From Saccharicrinis aurantiacus (GTDB lineage: Bacteria > Bacteroidota > Bacteroidia > Bacteroidales > Marinilabiliaceae), in NCBI RefSeq assembly GCF_001660705.2, contig NZ_LYBV02000033.1, positions 1-64,000 on the forward strand: a stretch of 64,000 nt of DNA, given 5' to 3'. Both the position numbers and the translations under genes were made by a program. Position 1 is the stretch's first letter. Each line of letters starts with the position of its first letter. Below, piece after piece: positions 44,498 through 52,093 of this stretch. Below the pieces are notes generated by a model. It worked only from the letters and a program-made list of their open reading frames with translations, searched no databases and had not been told where the DNA came from.

Positions 44498-46033
44498 TTA
44501 CTCTGGTAAATTATCCTCTACTTCGCAAACTACGCGGAAGCCAACATCAATACAGTCGGAATACCACCAAATACTTTTAGGCATCTGCGGATCGGTTTGC
44601 AACCACTTTTTAGTTTCAGTTGATCTACGAGCCGCAGCACGTAAATCGCTTGCATCTGATTTAAATGAACCCCCACGTATTACATGTTCGCGCCCTTTAG
44701 CAGGACCTGTAGGATTCTCTAAAACTTTTTCTTTGTACAATCCATAAGCTTGTGGGTGATAATAATCTGAGCAGAACTCATACACATTACCTAACATATT
44801 CTTCAATCCAAATGGATTTGCAATTACAGAAGATGGCTCATTGGTTTTGCCATTACTGTTACCATCGAAAATAGTGTACGACGCAATTGTTGCTGTATCG
44901 ACTCCAAATATTTTATTCCATGTACTTTTCTTAGAATAATCTGATGGATTACCATCGAAGAAATAAGCTGACTGTGAACCCGCACGAGCAGCATACTCCC
45001 ACTCTGCTTCAGTTGGCAATCTGTATTTTTTACCCGTTACCTGCGATAACCACTTACAGTAAACCTCTGCTGCATGAAAACTCATAGTTATAGCTGGGCG
45101 TTGACCTTTCCCCCAACCTTGATCGGGCGCACCCCAAGGTGGAGTGGCTCCTGAAATAGCATCAACCTCATCTGATTTTACTTCGCTTACTTTAACCGAC
45201 TCTTTGCGACCTTCAGAAGCTGTAGCGTTGAAGAAGGCTAAATATTCGTCCCACGTTACCTCAACTTTAGCCATAAAAAAACGCTTCATTTTCACTTTAC
45301 GAGCAGGGCCTTCATTACCTTGTCGGTAATCTTCTTTTTTAGGACTACCCATAATAAACTCTCCTTCCGGGATGGCAACCATATCAAAAGCTACCGTACT
45401 TCCCGGAATGGTTTCTTTAAAGTTTTTGAATTTAGTGATCTCAGCAGCTTTAGTAAATACTTCCTTCTCGCTTTCATCAGCAGCAAAGTTTACATTATGC
45501 GCATGTATTGCATCGGCACTGAAGTGTCCCGTATGCATATGGCAATTTAAACAAGTAAGTTCTTCTTTATTTGACTCGTAATATAAATGAGAATCTTCGC
45601 CCTTAACCGAAAGCCCTGATGGGAATAAATTAGAATGACAGTTTAAACAAGATTCTTCGTAGGTAAATTCATTTGCTTTGGCTACAGTTCTTTTCCCTTC
45701 CCAATTAAAATCAGCTGAATCTTTAAACATGATGCCATACACATCTTTTAAACCATGCTTTGTTTTGGCCCATAACCTACCATGTCCTTCGGGAGGTAAA
45801 TGGCAATCGACACAATTTACAATTACACCAGATTCATTATTCACATGACCAGATAAGCGCCAAGATTCTTCGGCATGATCATGAACATGGCACGAAAAAC
45901 AATATTCGTTAGTTGAAGTATAATCTACTACAGTTCCTCCTAAATGACGCGCTATAAAAGCAACGAGGAAACCGAAGATAAAGATGACATAATATTTCTG
46001 GAAAAAAGATTTAATCCAAGTTTTACTTTTCAT
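44498..46033 (-). CDS. Tetraheme NapC/NrfH-like cytochrome c fused to a SUMF1/FGE-like domain
   Basis: 511 residues. One N-terminal membrane anchor (YVIFIFGFLVAFIARHLGG) is followed by four CxxCH haem sites in about 130 residues (YCFSCHVHD, NCVDCHLPP, SCLNCHSNL, TCLNCHMHT), as in quinol-oxidising NapC/NrfH. From about residue 210 to the end is an FGE-sulfatase domain: IPEGEFIMGSPKKED, EVTWDEYLAFFNA, KYRLPTEAEWEYAARAG, NMLGNVYEFCSDYYHP and HVIRGGSFKSD...VGFRVVCE. The two Cys used by true formylglycine-generating enzymes at RGGS-x-C/C are replaced (FKSDASDL), so sulfatase activation is unlikely. It heads the oxidoreductase operon. I infer electron transfer between quinone pool and periplasmic sugar oxidation. 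Confidence 0.85.
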   Translation of the reverse strand: MKSKTWIKSFFQKYYVIFIFGFLVAFIARHLGGTVVDYTSTNEYCFSCHVHDHAEESWRLSGHVNNESGVIVNCVDCHLPPEGHGRLWAKTKHGLKDVYGIMFKDSADFNWEGKRTVAKANEFTYEESCLNCHSNLFPSGLSVKGEDSHLYYESNKEELTCLNCHMHTGHFSADAIHAHNVNFAADESEKEVFTKAAEITKFKNFKETIPGSTVAFDMVAIPEGEFIMGSPKKEDYRQGNEGPARKVKMKRFFMAKVEVTWDEYLAFFNATASEGRKESVKVSEVKSDEVDAISGATPPWGAPDQGWGKGQRPAITMSFHAAEVYCKWLSQVTGKKYRLPTEAEWEYAARAGSQSAYFFDGNPSDYSKKSTWNKIFGVDTATIASYTIFDGNSNGKTNEPSSVIANPFGLKNMLGNVYEFCSDYYHPQAYGLYKEKVLENPTGPAKGREHVIRGGSFKSDASDLRAAARRSTETKKWLQTDPQMPKSIWWYSDCIDVGFRVVCEVEDNLPE

Positions 46034-46375
46034 TAGTGTTCAAATTTTCTGGTTGTTTAATTTGAGCACTATAATAAGCCTAGGACATTATTGAGTGATT
46101 AAAAATCTATTTTTTACGACTTAACTCCATATTAATTTCACATTAATCCATGCGATAAACCCCCTGTTAAACTGCAACTTATAAGAAGTATGAAAAAGTG
46201 TAATTATTTTTAAGGATTATTCACACTTAGTTATATTAATACCAAATTAATATCAGTATTACAGATGCAGGATATGCTCCTGATAGGATTCCATCATACA
46301 TCAAATGAGGAAATAATTAAATGAAAACTTTTAAACGATATAAAATAATTCCCGCTTAAGCGGAAATAGAAAAGA
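46034..46375. promoter_or_regulatory. Upstream region of the cytochrome-oxidoreductase operon
   Basis: 342 bp without a plausible gene. Close to the start codon AGTGTTCAAATT (46035-46046) pairs with AATTTGAGCACT (46059-46070), 11 of 12. Further up AAGTGTAAT (46196-46204) faces ATTCACACTT (46219-46228). Both contain the core AGTG/CACT, so they could be regulator sites or leader hairpins. No TAnnTTTG box is visible, which would fit an activator-dependent promoter. Confidence 0.5.
46352..46363 (-). terminator. Palindrome after the SARP-like regulator gene
   Basis: CCGCTTAAGCGG is a perfect 12-bp palindrome lying 13 bp after the stop codon at 46376, followed on the minus strand by AT-rich sequence (AATTATTTTA). 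It is a weak intrinsic terminator candidate or a binding site. Confidence 0.5.
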
Positions 46376-48904
46376 TTAGGAAACTAAACTTTTATAAGAT
46401 ATGGGAAGGTCTTCGTTATAAACCTCAGAATAACGTTCGGAGAATGATTTGAAAAGGAAACGGGCTTCATTTACCTGATGCATCTCTAACAGCGCTTTTA
46501 CTTTGTATTTTAGCGCCTCCTCATTTAGGTCGTCAACAATTAATACTCTATCGGCTATTTTAATAACCAGGTCAGGATTTTGATCTAAGGTAAATTCGGA
46601 TAACAAGCGCACCAATACATCAATAATTTTATTAGAATAAGCTCCTTTTACCTCATCAAACAAGGCATCTTTACTATCGAATAGAAATGCGCCACGGTGC
46701 ACAATACTCAAAAATCGATTGAGTTTAAGGTGATCGCTGAATAAGTTAGATTTTCTATAATTTAAACTCTCGTAATAATCACAATACACATTTTCCGACA
46801 ATTCTATTCGCCATCTTTCCTGATGATTTATGATGGTAATCTCATCAAGTTGATTTAGTAACCCTCGTAACTTACTAATGGAAACCCCTCTATTGTTAAT
46901 GGCTTTTTTTCGAACGAACCCGGTCCAAACTTCAGCAATGAAATCTTCTGAACTCACCCCGTGTGACTCATTTTTACTCTTCAGTAATAGATAAATGAAA
47001 ATTTGTTTCAAGCGAGGCGTAAAACTATTGGTGATATCCAAACCATTTTTATTTATCACTCTAAACTCGCCAAATAATGAAATTGAATTATTCTCTTGAA
47101 GTTCTTCATCAATTAATAAAAAAGAAGGCTCTGTAGACTTCTTGTTTTCAGGAGTCTTTTTTACTCGTCGTGTAATAAATATCAATAACAAAACAACTGT
47201 CAAAATACTGCCAAAAACCACTCCATACTTTTTAAGAAAAAAAGTGAAACTACTTTCTGGCATTAACGATACGCCTTGATAAAGATTCCATATTTCATTT
47301 TCTCCAAGAGCTCTATTCCAAATAATAATATCATCTAAACTTCCCTCAAACAGTTGATCTTTACTAATAGAGCGTCCGATAAACAAATTAGACTTACTTA
47401 CAAAAGGAGGATGATTAAGAGATGCCCCATCTAATTTGCCATTCACGTAAATGGCTTGTTCTTGATTGTATTTATTATAGCGCCATACAATATGATACCA
47501 TCGGTTAGCACACAGATTGGTTGTTCCTGAAACATCGTTTGAGAAAAAACCAAAATAGGGTTTATTGTTTCTGATTTGAAGGTGTAGTCCTCCTCTGTAA
47601 TAATTTTCTTTAGTACCCATTACAGAGAAATCGCGTTGCTTTTCGTCTGTATTTCTGGCCAATTTAACCCATGCACTTATGGTAAAGTCAGAATTTGATA
47701 TGCCAAGCGTACTTGCCTCGGGTAAGGTAACATAGGCGCTCCCATCAAACTGAAGTACATTATTTCTCTTGTTATCGACTTTTAGCTCTGCCCCGTTATT
47801 TATTACTTTATACTTATTATTGCTTTCATCTGAAATGGATTCCGTAAACGGGAAATAAGCTACTAAACCCTCTTGAATATCTACGGGAATAGCAATAAAG
47901 TTTTGTACAATATCTTTAGATATACTTTCTATCTCTATCTTTTCAGGAACAAATCTGAATCCCATTGCACTAGGTTCTAGAACAATCTCTTCATTTTTTA
48001 CGGCCGGAAAACAAAAGTTGCCATTGGTAACGGCATTGAAATTGCCTTCCCAAAAAACTCTAGTAAGAGGTTCGCGATTATACGAAATAGTTCCTGTTAT
48101 ATTTTTTTGGTTACCAAAACGATGCTTTAAGCCCTTTATATGACCACGGCTTCTGCTAAAGACAATGAAATTAACTTTTTTGCCGGTGTTTTTCCAGATA
48201 TTAATTCCGTGCGAAACAAAAAAGGGATCTCTATTGGTATCAAGGTAATTTAACGAAGAGGTGTATTGGGTATAGTTATCAATAAATAGTAGCTTATTTT
48301 TGATATCTCCCCTACAAAACTCACCATTAATCTTAGGCTGAATATCTGACGAATAGCAAGGCTGAACCCCATAATCCCAAAAATTTTTGAGCATGGGATT
48401 TTCTGAAATTTGATTTAAACTAAAACAAACTAACTGATTATAACCTAACAATAGAGTTTCAATAGTAGGCCATTCTTTTGATGGAAGATCCTTCCATATA
48501 TAACGATAACACTCTTGCTGCTGCAAGAAATCAATTAATATTTGAGTATTAAAACTGTAATCGAAAAATATGGTAAATACAGTTTTAGAATTCTGCTTAC
48601 AAATTTGATCTAGTTGTTTGCAAACAATGGAAAGATCCTTTCCGCTTCCCCCTGAATTTTGAACTTCAATTGAAGTACTATCTTCATTTAAGGCAAGTTT
48701 AAAAATAAATCCATCAGCTCCACCCTCTACTAGACTTTCAATACTCTTAAATTTATTTTGAGATCCGAACGCATAATCACAAATTAAATTAATTTGCTCA
48801 TCATATCGCTTATTAACCCCATACGATTGCGCATACGAAACACTTTGTACAAAAATACAAAATAGTATAACAATAGGAATACAGTATGAACGATAGGGAG
48901 ACAT
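46376..48904 (-). CDS. Membrane-spanning regulator: PLC-like and LamG sensor, SARP-like winged helix plus BTAD output
   Basis: 842 residues. Signal peptide (1-25); an extracytoplasmic domain at about 30-240 with a pattern recalling PI-PLC-like barrels (GGADGFIFKLALNED, WPTIETLLLGYNQLVCF), assignment tentative; a LamG/concanavalin domain at about 345-545 (GLVAYFPFTESISDES, FTISAWVKLARN, YHIVWRYNKYNQEQAIYVNG, LDDIIIWNRALGENEI); one membrane helix at about 560-580 (YGVVFGSILTVVLLLIFIT); then a cytoplasmic winged helix at about 608-710 (ISLFGEFRVINKNGLDIT, FTPRLKQIFIYLLL, SSEDFIAEVW, GVSISKLRGLL) and a TPR-like BTAD (LNEEALKYKVKALLEMHQVN). The last two match the SARP activator layout. It sits between the SusCD operon and the cytochrome-oxidoreductase operon, so either may be its target. 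Confidence 0.78.
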   Translation of the reverse strand: MSPYRSYCIPIVILFCIFVQSVSYAQSYGVNKRYDEQINLICDYAFGSQNKFKSIESLVEGGADGFIFKLALNEDSTSIEVQNSGGSGKDLSIVCKQLDQICKQNSKTVFTIFFDYSFNTQILIDFLQQQECYRYIWKDLPSKEWPTIETLLLGYNQLVCFSLNQISENPMLKNFWDYGVQPCYSSDIQPKINGEFCRGDIKNKLLFIDNYTQYTSSLNYLDTNRDPFFVSHGINIWKNTGKKVNFIVFSRSRGHIKGLKHRFGNQKNITGTISYNREPLTRVFWEGNFNAVTNGNFCFPAVKNEEIVLEPSAMGFRFVPEKIEIESISKDIVQNFIAIPVDIQEGLVAYFPFTESISDESNNKYKVINNGAELKVDNKRNNVLQFDGSAYVTLPEASTLGISNSDFTISAWVKLARNTDEKQRDFSVMGTKENYYRGGLHLQIRNNKPYFGFFSNDVSGTTNLCANRWYHIVWRYNKYNQEQAIYVNGKLDGASLNHPPFVSKSNLFIGRSISKDQLFEGSLDDIIIWNRALGENEIWNLYQGVSLMPESSFTFFLKKYGVVFGSILTVVLLLIFITRRVKKTPENKKSTEPSFLLIDEELQENNSISLFGEFRVINKNGLDITNSFTPRLKQIFIYLLLKSKNESHGVSSEDFIAEVWTGFVRKKAINNRGVSISKLRGLLNQLDEITIINHQERWRIELSENVYCDYYESLNYRKSNLFSDHLKLNRFLSIVHRGAFLFDSKDALFDEVKGAYSNKIIDVLVRLLSEFTLDQNPDLVIKIADRVLIVDDLNEEALKYKVKALLEMHQVNEARFLFKSFSERYSEVYNEDLPISYKSLVS

Positions 48905-48998
48905 AGATTTTTCTCAAAATTTTCACTAAAAATATATATTCCTTTCAATTAAACCAATCCTGTTGGGATTTATAATATTAAACAGTACGCCTAATATG

Positions 48999-49029
48999 AA
49001 AAAAGGATGATCTCCATGGAGATCATCCT
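48999..49029 (-). terminator. Intrinsic terminator ending the SusCD operon
   Basis: A perfect 26-bp palindrome (49004-49029, AGGATGATCTCC and its complement around the centre ATGG) followed on the minus strand by T6. It separates the DUF4625 gene from the regulator gene. Confidence 0.9.
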
Positions 49030-49079
49030 AAATATATTAACATTGTCTATTGTTAAATACTGCGGACAGCATACTATTA

Positions 49080-49520
49080 TTAGTTAATAAATACTCTTAC
49101 ACTATGGCGAGCCGGATTCTTTGCTAAATCATAAACATCAAATTGCAAATTATAATAACCAGATTGAATTTCAATGGGGATTTGTCCTCCGAAAAGCACT
49201 AGATTAGTTACTTCTTGGTAGGTTTCTGATAATGGAATAACCATTTCTTCAGGTTCCCAAGGCAAATCTATTCCTGTTGCTGATTTCAGTGTATCAGGCA
49301 TTGCTTCATCAAATAAAAGATTTACTCTACACTCTTTTAATGCTTCATTATCCTGAAAGATGGCATCTAATGTTAGGTGTCCACCTCTTAAAAACATTTG
49401 ATCCTCGGTAGGTGCCATTACTTCAATATAGGGCGCTTGGTTATCTTTATTATCATCTTTACTGCAGCTGATTAATACTGCTAATAAAATTAATCCTAGT
49501 ATAATATTTAAATTTTTCAT
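49080..49520 (-). CDS. DUF4625-like lipoprotein
   Basis: 146 residues. Lipoprotein signal (ILGLILLAVLISCSKDD, Cys about 19), then a single Ig-like beta-sandwich: QAPYIEVMAPTEDQMFLRGG, LTLDAIFQDNEALKECRVN and GYYNLQFDVYDLAKNPARHS. The pattern is that of DUF4625 proteins encoded next to SusD genes. It begins right after the stop of the upstream lipoprotein gene (1-bp gap) and is the last gene of the operon. Its role at the cell surface, perhaps ligand capture, is inferred. Confidence 0.8.
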   Translation of the reverse strand: MKNLNIILGLILLAVLISCSKDDNKDNQAPYIEVMAPTEDQMFLRGGHLTLDAIFQDNEALKECRVNLLFDEAMPDTLKSATGIDLPWEPEEMVIPLSETYQEVTNLVLFGGQIPIEIQSGYYNLQFDVYDLAKNPARHSVRVFIN

Positions 49521-49521
49521 G

Positions 49522-50466
49522 TTATCTAAATTTTATAGGTAAATCGAAGCTATAATTAAGAACCTCTCTTTGTTTTACCGGTAATGATTTACTTTCGTTA
49601 TTGTCGTCTTCGTTTCTTTTTACAAGGTGTGTTTCTGAACAAGCCTCATAAGTAAGGTATCCTTCACTTGTATTGGCAAATGCTCCCCACATTAGTATTG
49701 TAATATTTCCATCCTCATCGTAATGACCCTTAACGGTATCATCAAGGTGTATATTCATAGATCCATTATCCATTGACCAACGATAGATAAGCAATGGTCC
49801 GTCTTTTGCACTAACAGCAACCTCCTGAGGACTAATCTCTATTGTTTTATCTTCAAAATTAACAACAGCTATAACAGTTCGTCCGTATCCCCAATAATTA
49901 TAAATAGCAATTTGATTATAAGTACCTTCTACTTGTGAGATTTTCATAGTTCCGTAGGCATCCCAATATTCATTATCATCGCCATTGATTATTCCATTGC
50001 GTATACTATGATCTATTTGATTAAACTCTCCAAAAAGATAGGTATCTTCAAAAACAGGAGGATCAGTTGTGATGAAACTAGATACTTCACTAAATGAAAA
50101 ACCATTTTTAGTATAAGTGTAGGCTTTATAAAAATACTTAGTATTACCAACTAACAAATCAAACCAAACTGACATCTGAAGATTATTATGGTCTACCGTC
50201 TTAACAATTAATAAGGAATCAGGAAAAGTATTATCAACACAGGCCATATAGCCACTCTCTAATATTATACTATCTCCATTTATTTCTATTTGGGCATCGA
50301 GATAAACTCGATCAAAAGAGATACTATCAGATGCAACTGTAATGGTTGGAAGCGCATCAGGTGATGTTTTATTATAAAAATCAGCATCCACCTCCTCATG
50401 ACATGATGTAAATGAAATACATATACTCAATAGCAGTATATAAATATTTATTATTTTTAGTTTCAT
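49522..50466 (-). CDS. Hypothetical lipoprotein of the SusCD operon (SusE/F position)
   Basis: 314 residues. Lipoprotein signal (ILLLSICISFTSCHEEVD, Cys about 22). An Fn3-like domain follows (about 35-135; YFYKAYTYTKNGFSFSEVSS) and then a beta-rich C-terminal part with aromatic residues (NYWGYGRTVIAVVNFED; GPLLIYRWSMDNGSMNIHLD). No named family recognised. The position after SusD and the lipid anchor suit an accessory surface-exposed binding protein such as SusE/SusF, with the ligand unknown. Starts 19 bp after the SusD gene. Confidence 0.7.
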   Translation of the reverse strand: MKLKIINIYILLLSICISFTSCHEEVDADFYNKTSPDALPTITVASDSISFDRVYLDAQIEINGDSIILESGYMACVDNTFPDSLLIVKTVDHNNLQMSVWFDLLVGNTKYFYKAYTYTKNGFSFSEVSSFITTDPPVFEDTYLFGEFNQIDHSIRNGIINGDDNEYWDAYGTMKISQVEGTYNQIAIYNYWGYGRTVIAVVNFEDKTIEISPQEVAVSAKDGPLLIYRWSMDNGSMNIHLDDTVKGHYDEDGNITILMWGAFANTSEGYLTYEACSETHLVKRNEDDNNESKSLPVKQREVLNYSFDLPIKFR

Positions 50467-50485
50467 ATTTTAAACTTTTAAGCCA

Positions 50486-52090
50486 TTAGTCGTTTTGTTC
50501 ACTTTCATCGATAAAATCATTATCCTGCATTTCGCGGCGTGGCACTTGAAACACCCAGTTTTCGGCTCCTGGCTCAATTACTAATTGAGATGATGCACGA
50601 TGATTAGAACCTTTGTATGATCTATCAATACCTTTATAAAGACGCTTATTATCGAAGAAAGAAAAACCTTCTCCCCAAAGTTCAATACGACGCTGTAAAT
50701 GCACAAAATCAACAGTAACATCTATCTCAACATCTTTATAAATAAGCTCACCATTTTCATCAAGAATCGGATTTCCGTTGTTATCAACAACTAACTCTTT
50801 ATCCCAATCGGGAATACGATTATTTAGTAACTCGATTATTACTTCCTCTGCTTTACTCTCTTGCCCCAAGTGTGCATACGCCTCTGCTTCGATAAGGATC
50901 ATTTCTGACTTACGCATATATGGGTAATCTTGAGTCCAATCTGTTTTTTTACCGAACTTTAAACTGGCATAACCTTTAGCAATATTAGGCGCAAATTCAA
51001 TATCCTCAGCAAAACGATCTTCGTTTTCAGGCGTCAATCCTTCTGGCCCATTAAATAATCCCCTCCTAATATCATCAACATGTATAGTATCATATAATTG
51101 TTTATCGATTAATCGAGCAGCAATTATACCTGCATAACCTGGTGAATTATTTGAGATATGTGCAAACCAAGATAACAATGAAGACTGTGTTTCTACAGTA
51201 TGCCTGTATCCCCACATCCATTCATTATTAGCATCCATAAAGCCACTTAATAATTCATCTTGATTCATCAGTTGGTAAGAAGCATGTGATAAACGCGCGT
51301 GATCGGCAGCCTTTTGCCACTCTTGTGTAAGCATGTAATATCGTGCCAATAAACCGTGCACTACATTTTCATCAACTTCACGAATTTCTACACTTTTACC
51401 ATGCCCCTCCATTAATTGAAGAGCCAATAACAAATCTTGCTCTGCTTGCTCTAAAACCTGACGAACCGTATTTCGGCCACGCAATTGATCTTGTTCTTCC
51501 GGAGATATTTCATCTAAATCAGATAGTAAAATCGGCACACCTGGGGCATCCCAATTTATTTCTCCTTTAGTATTCACCTCCTGATACAACTGAATAAGGT
51601 AAAAGTAAGACATACCTCGAAGGGCATAAGCTTGTCCCAAACAATTATCATAAAAATCAGGACTATATGCATTAATTTCAGCAGATAATTTGTTGGCCAA
51701 ATTTAATAACTTATTGCCATTACCAATTATTGTATAAAAGGTATTCCAAATAAAGGCAGTTCTAATGTAAGGTGCCAATCTATATTGATGCAAGTAGTCC
51801 CACTCAAAATAATTGGAACCATCCATAACAATGTCTTGCCCCATCATATCGGTGGCATGTAAGGCTGCAGTATAATTGAAAGAATCGTGACCTGAACCTT
51901 CTTGATAGTCGACCATAAAATAATACAAGCCATTAACCACAGACTTTAATTTTTCTGGTTGGGTTCTAATGGTATTTTCTAGGTTCTCTTCATCAATTCC
52001 ATCTGTATATGTCGTGTCTAACATATCGGAACACGAGAACAAAGGGAAAAGTGCAAATAAAAATAAGTTTCTAAAATATTTAAGTATCAT
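50486..52090 (-). CDS. SusD/RagB family outer-membrane lipoprotein
   Basis: 534 residues. Lipoprotein signal (LFALFPLFSCSDMLD, Cys about 20). TPR-like helices and family motifs: LGQAYALRGMSYFYLIQLYQ, NENVVHGLLARYYMLTQEWQKAADHA (in part), YPYMRKSEMILIEAEAYAHLG and the end ENWVFQVPRREMQDNDFI. SusD-like proteins cap the SusC channel and hand over the ligand. It lies 3 bp after the SusC gene. The ligand, glycan or peptide, cannot be told from sequence; the protease upstream makes peptide a serious option. Confidence 0.93.
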   Translation of the reverse strand: MILKYFRNLFLFALFPLFSCSDMLDTTYTDGIDEENLENTIRTQPEKLKSVVNGLYYFMVDYQEGSGHDSFNYTAALHATDMMGQDIVMDGSNYFEWDYLHQYRLAPYIRTAFIWNTFYTIIGNGNKLLNLANKLSAEINAYSPDFYDNCLGQAYALRGMSYFYLIQLYQEVNTKGEINWDAPGVPILLSDLDEISPEEQDQLRGRNTVRQVLEQAEQDLLLALQLMEGHGKSVEIREVDENVVHGLLARYYMLTQEWQKAADHARLSHASYQLMNQDELLSGFMDANNEWMWGYRHTVETQSSLLSWFAHISNNSPGYAGIIAARLIDKQLYDTIHVDDIRRGLFNGPEGLTPENEDRFAEDIEFAPNIAKGYASLKFGKKTDWTQDYPYMRKSEMILIEAEAYAHLGQESKAEEVIIELLNNRIPDWDKELVVDNNGNPILDENGELIYKDVEIDVTVDFVHLQRRIELWGEGFSFFDNKRLYKGIDRSYKGSNHRASSQLVIEPGAENWVFQVPRREMQDNDFIDESEQND

Positions 52091-52093
52091 ATA

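Noticed and set aside
44498-46033. Formylglycine-generating enzyme that activates sulfatases
   Set aside because: The active-site cysteine positions after RGGS are Ser/Asp-type residues and no sulfatase gene lies in the window.
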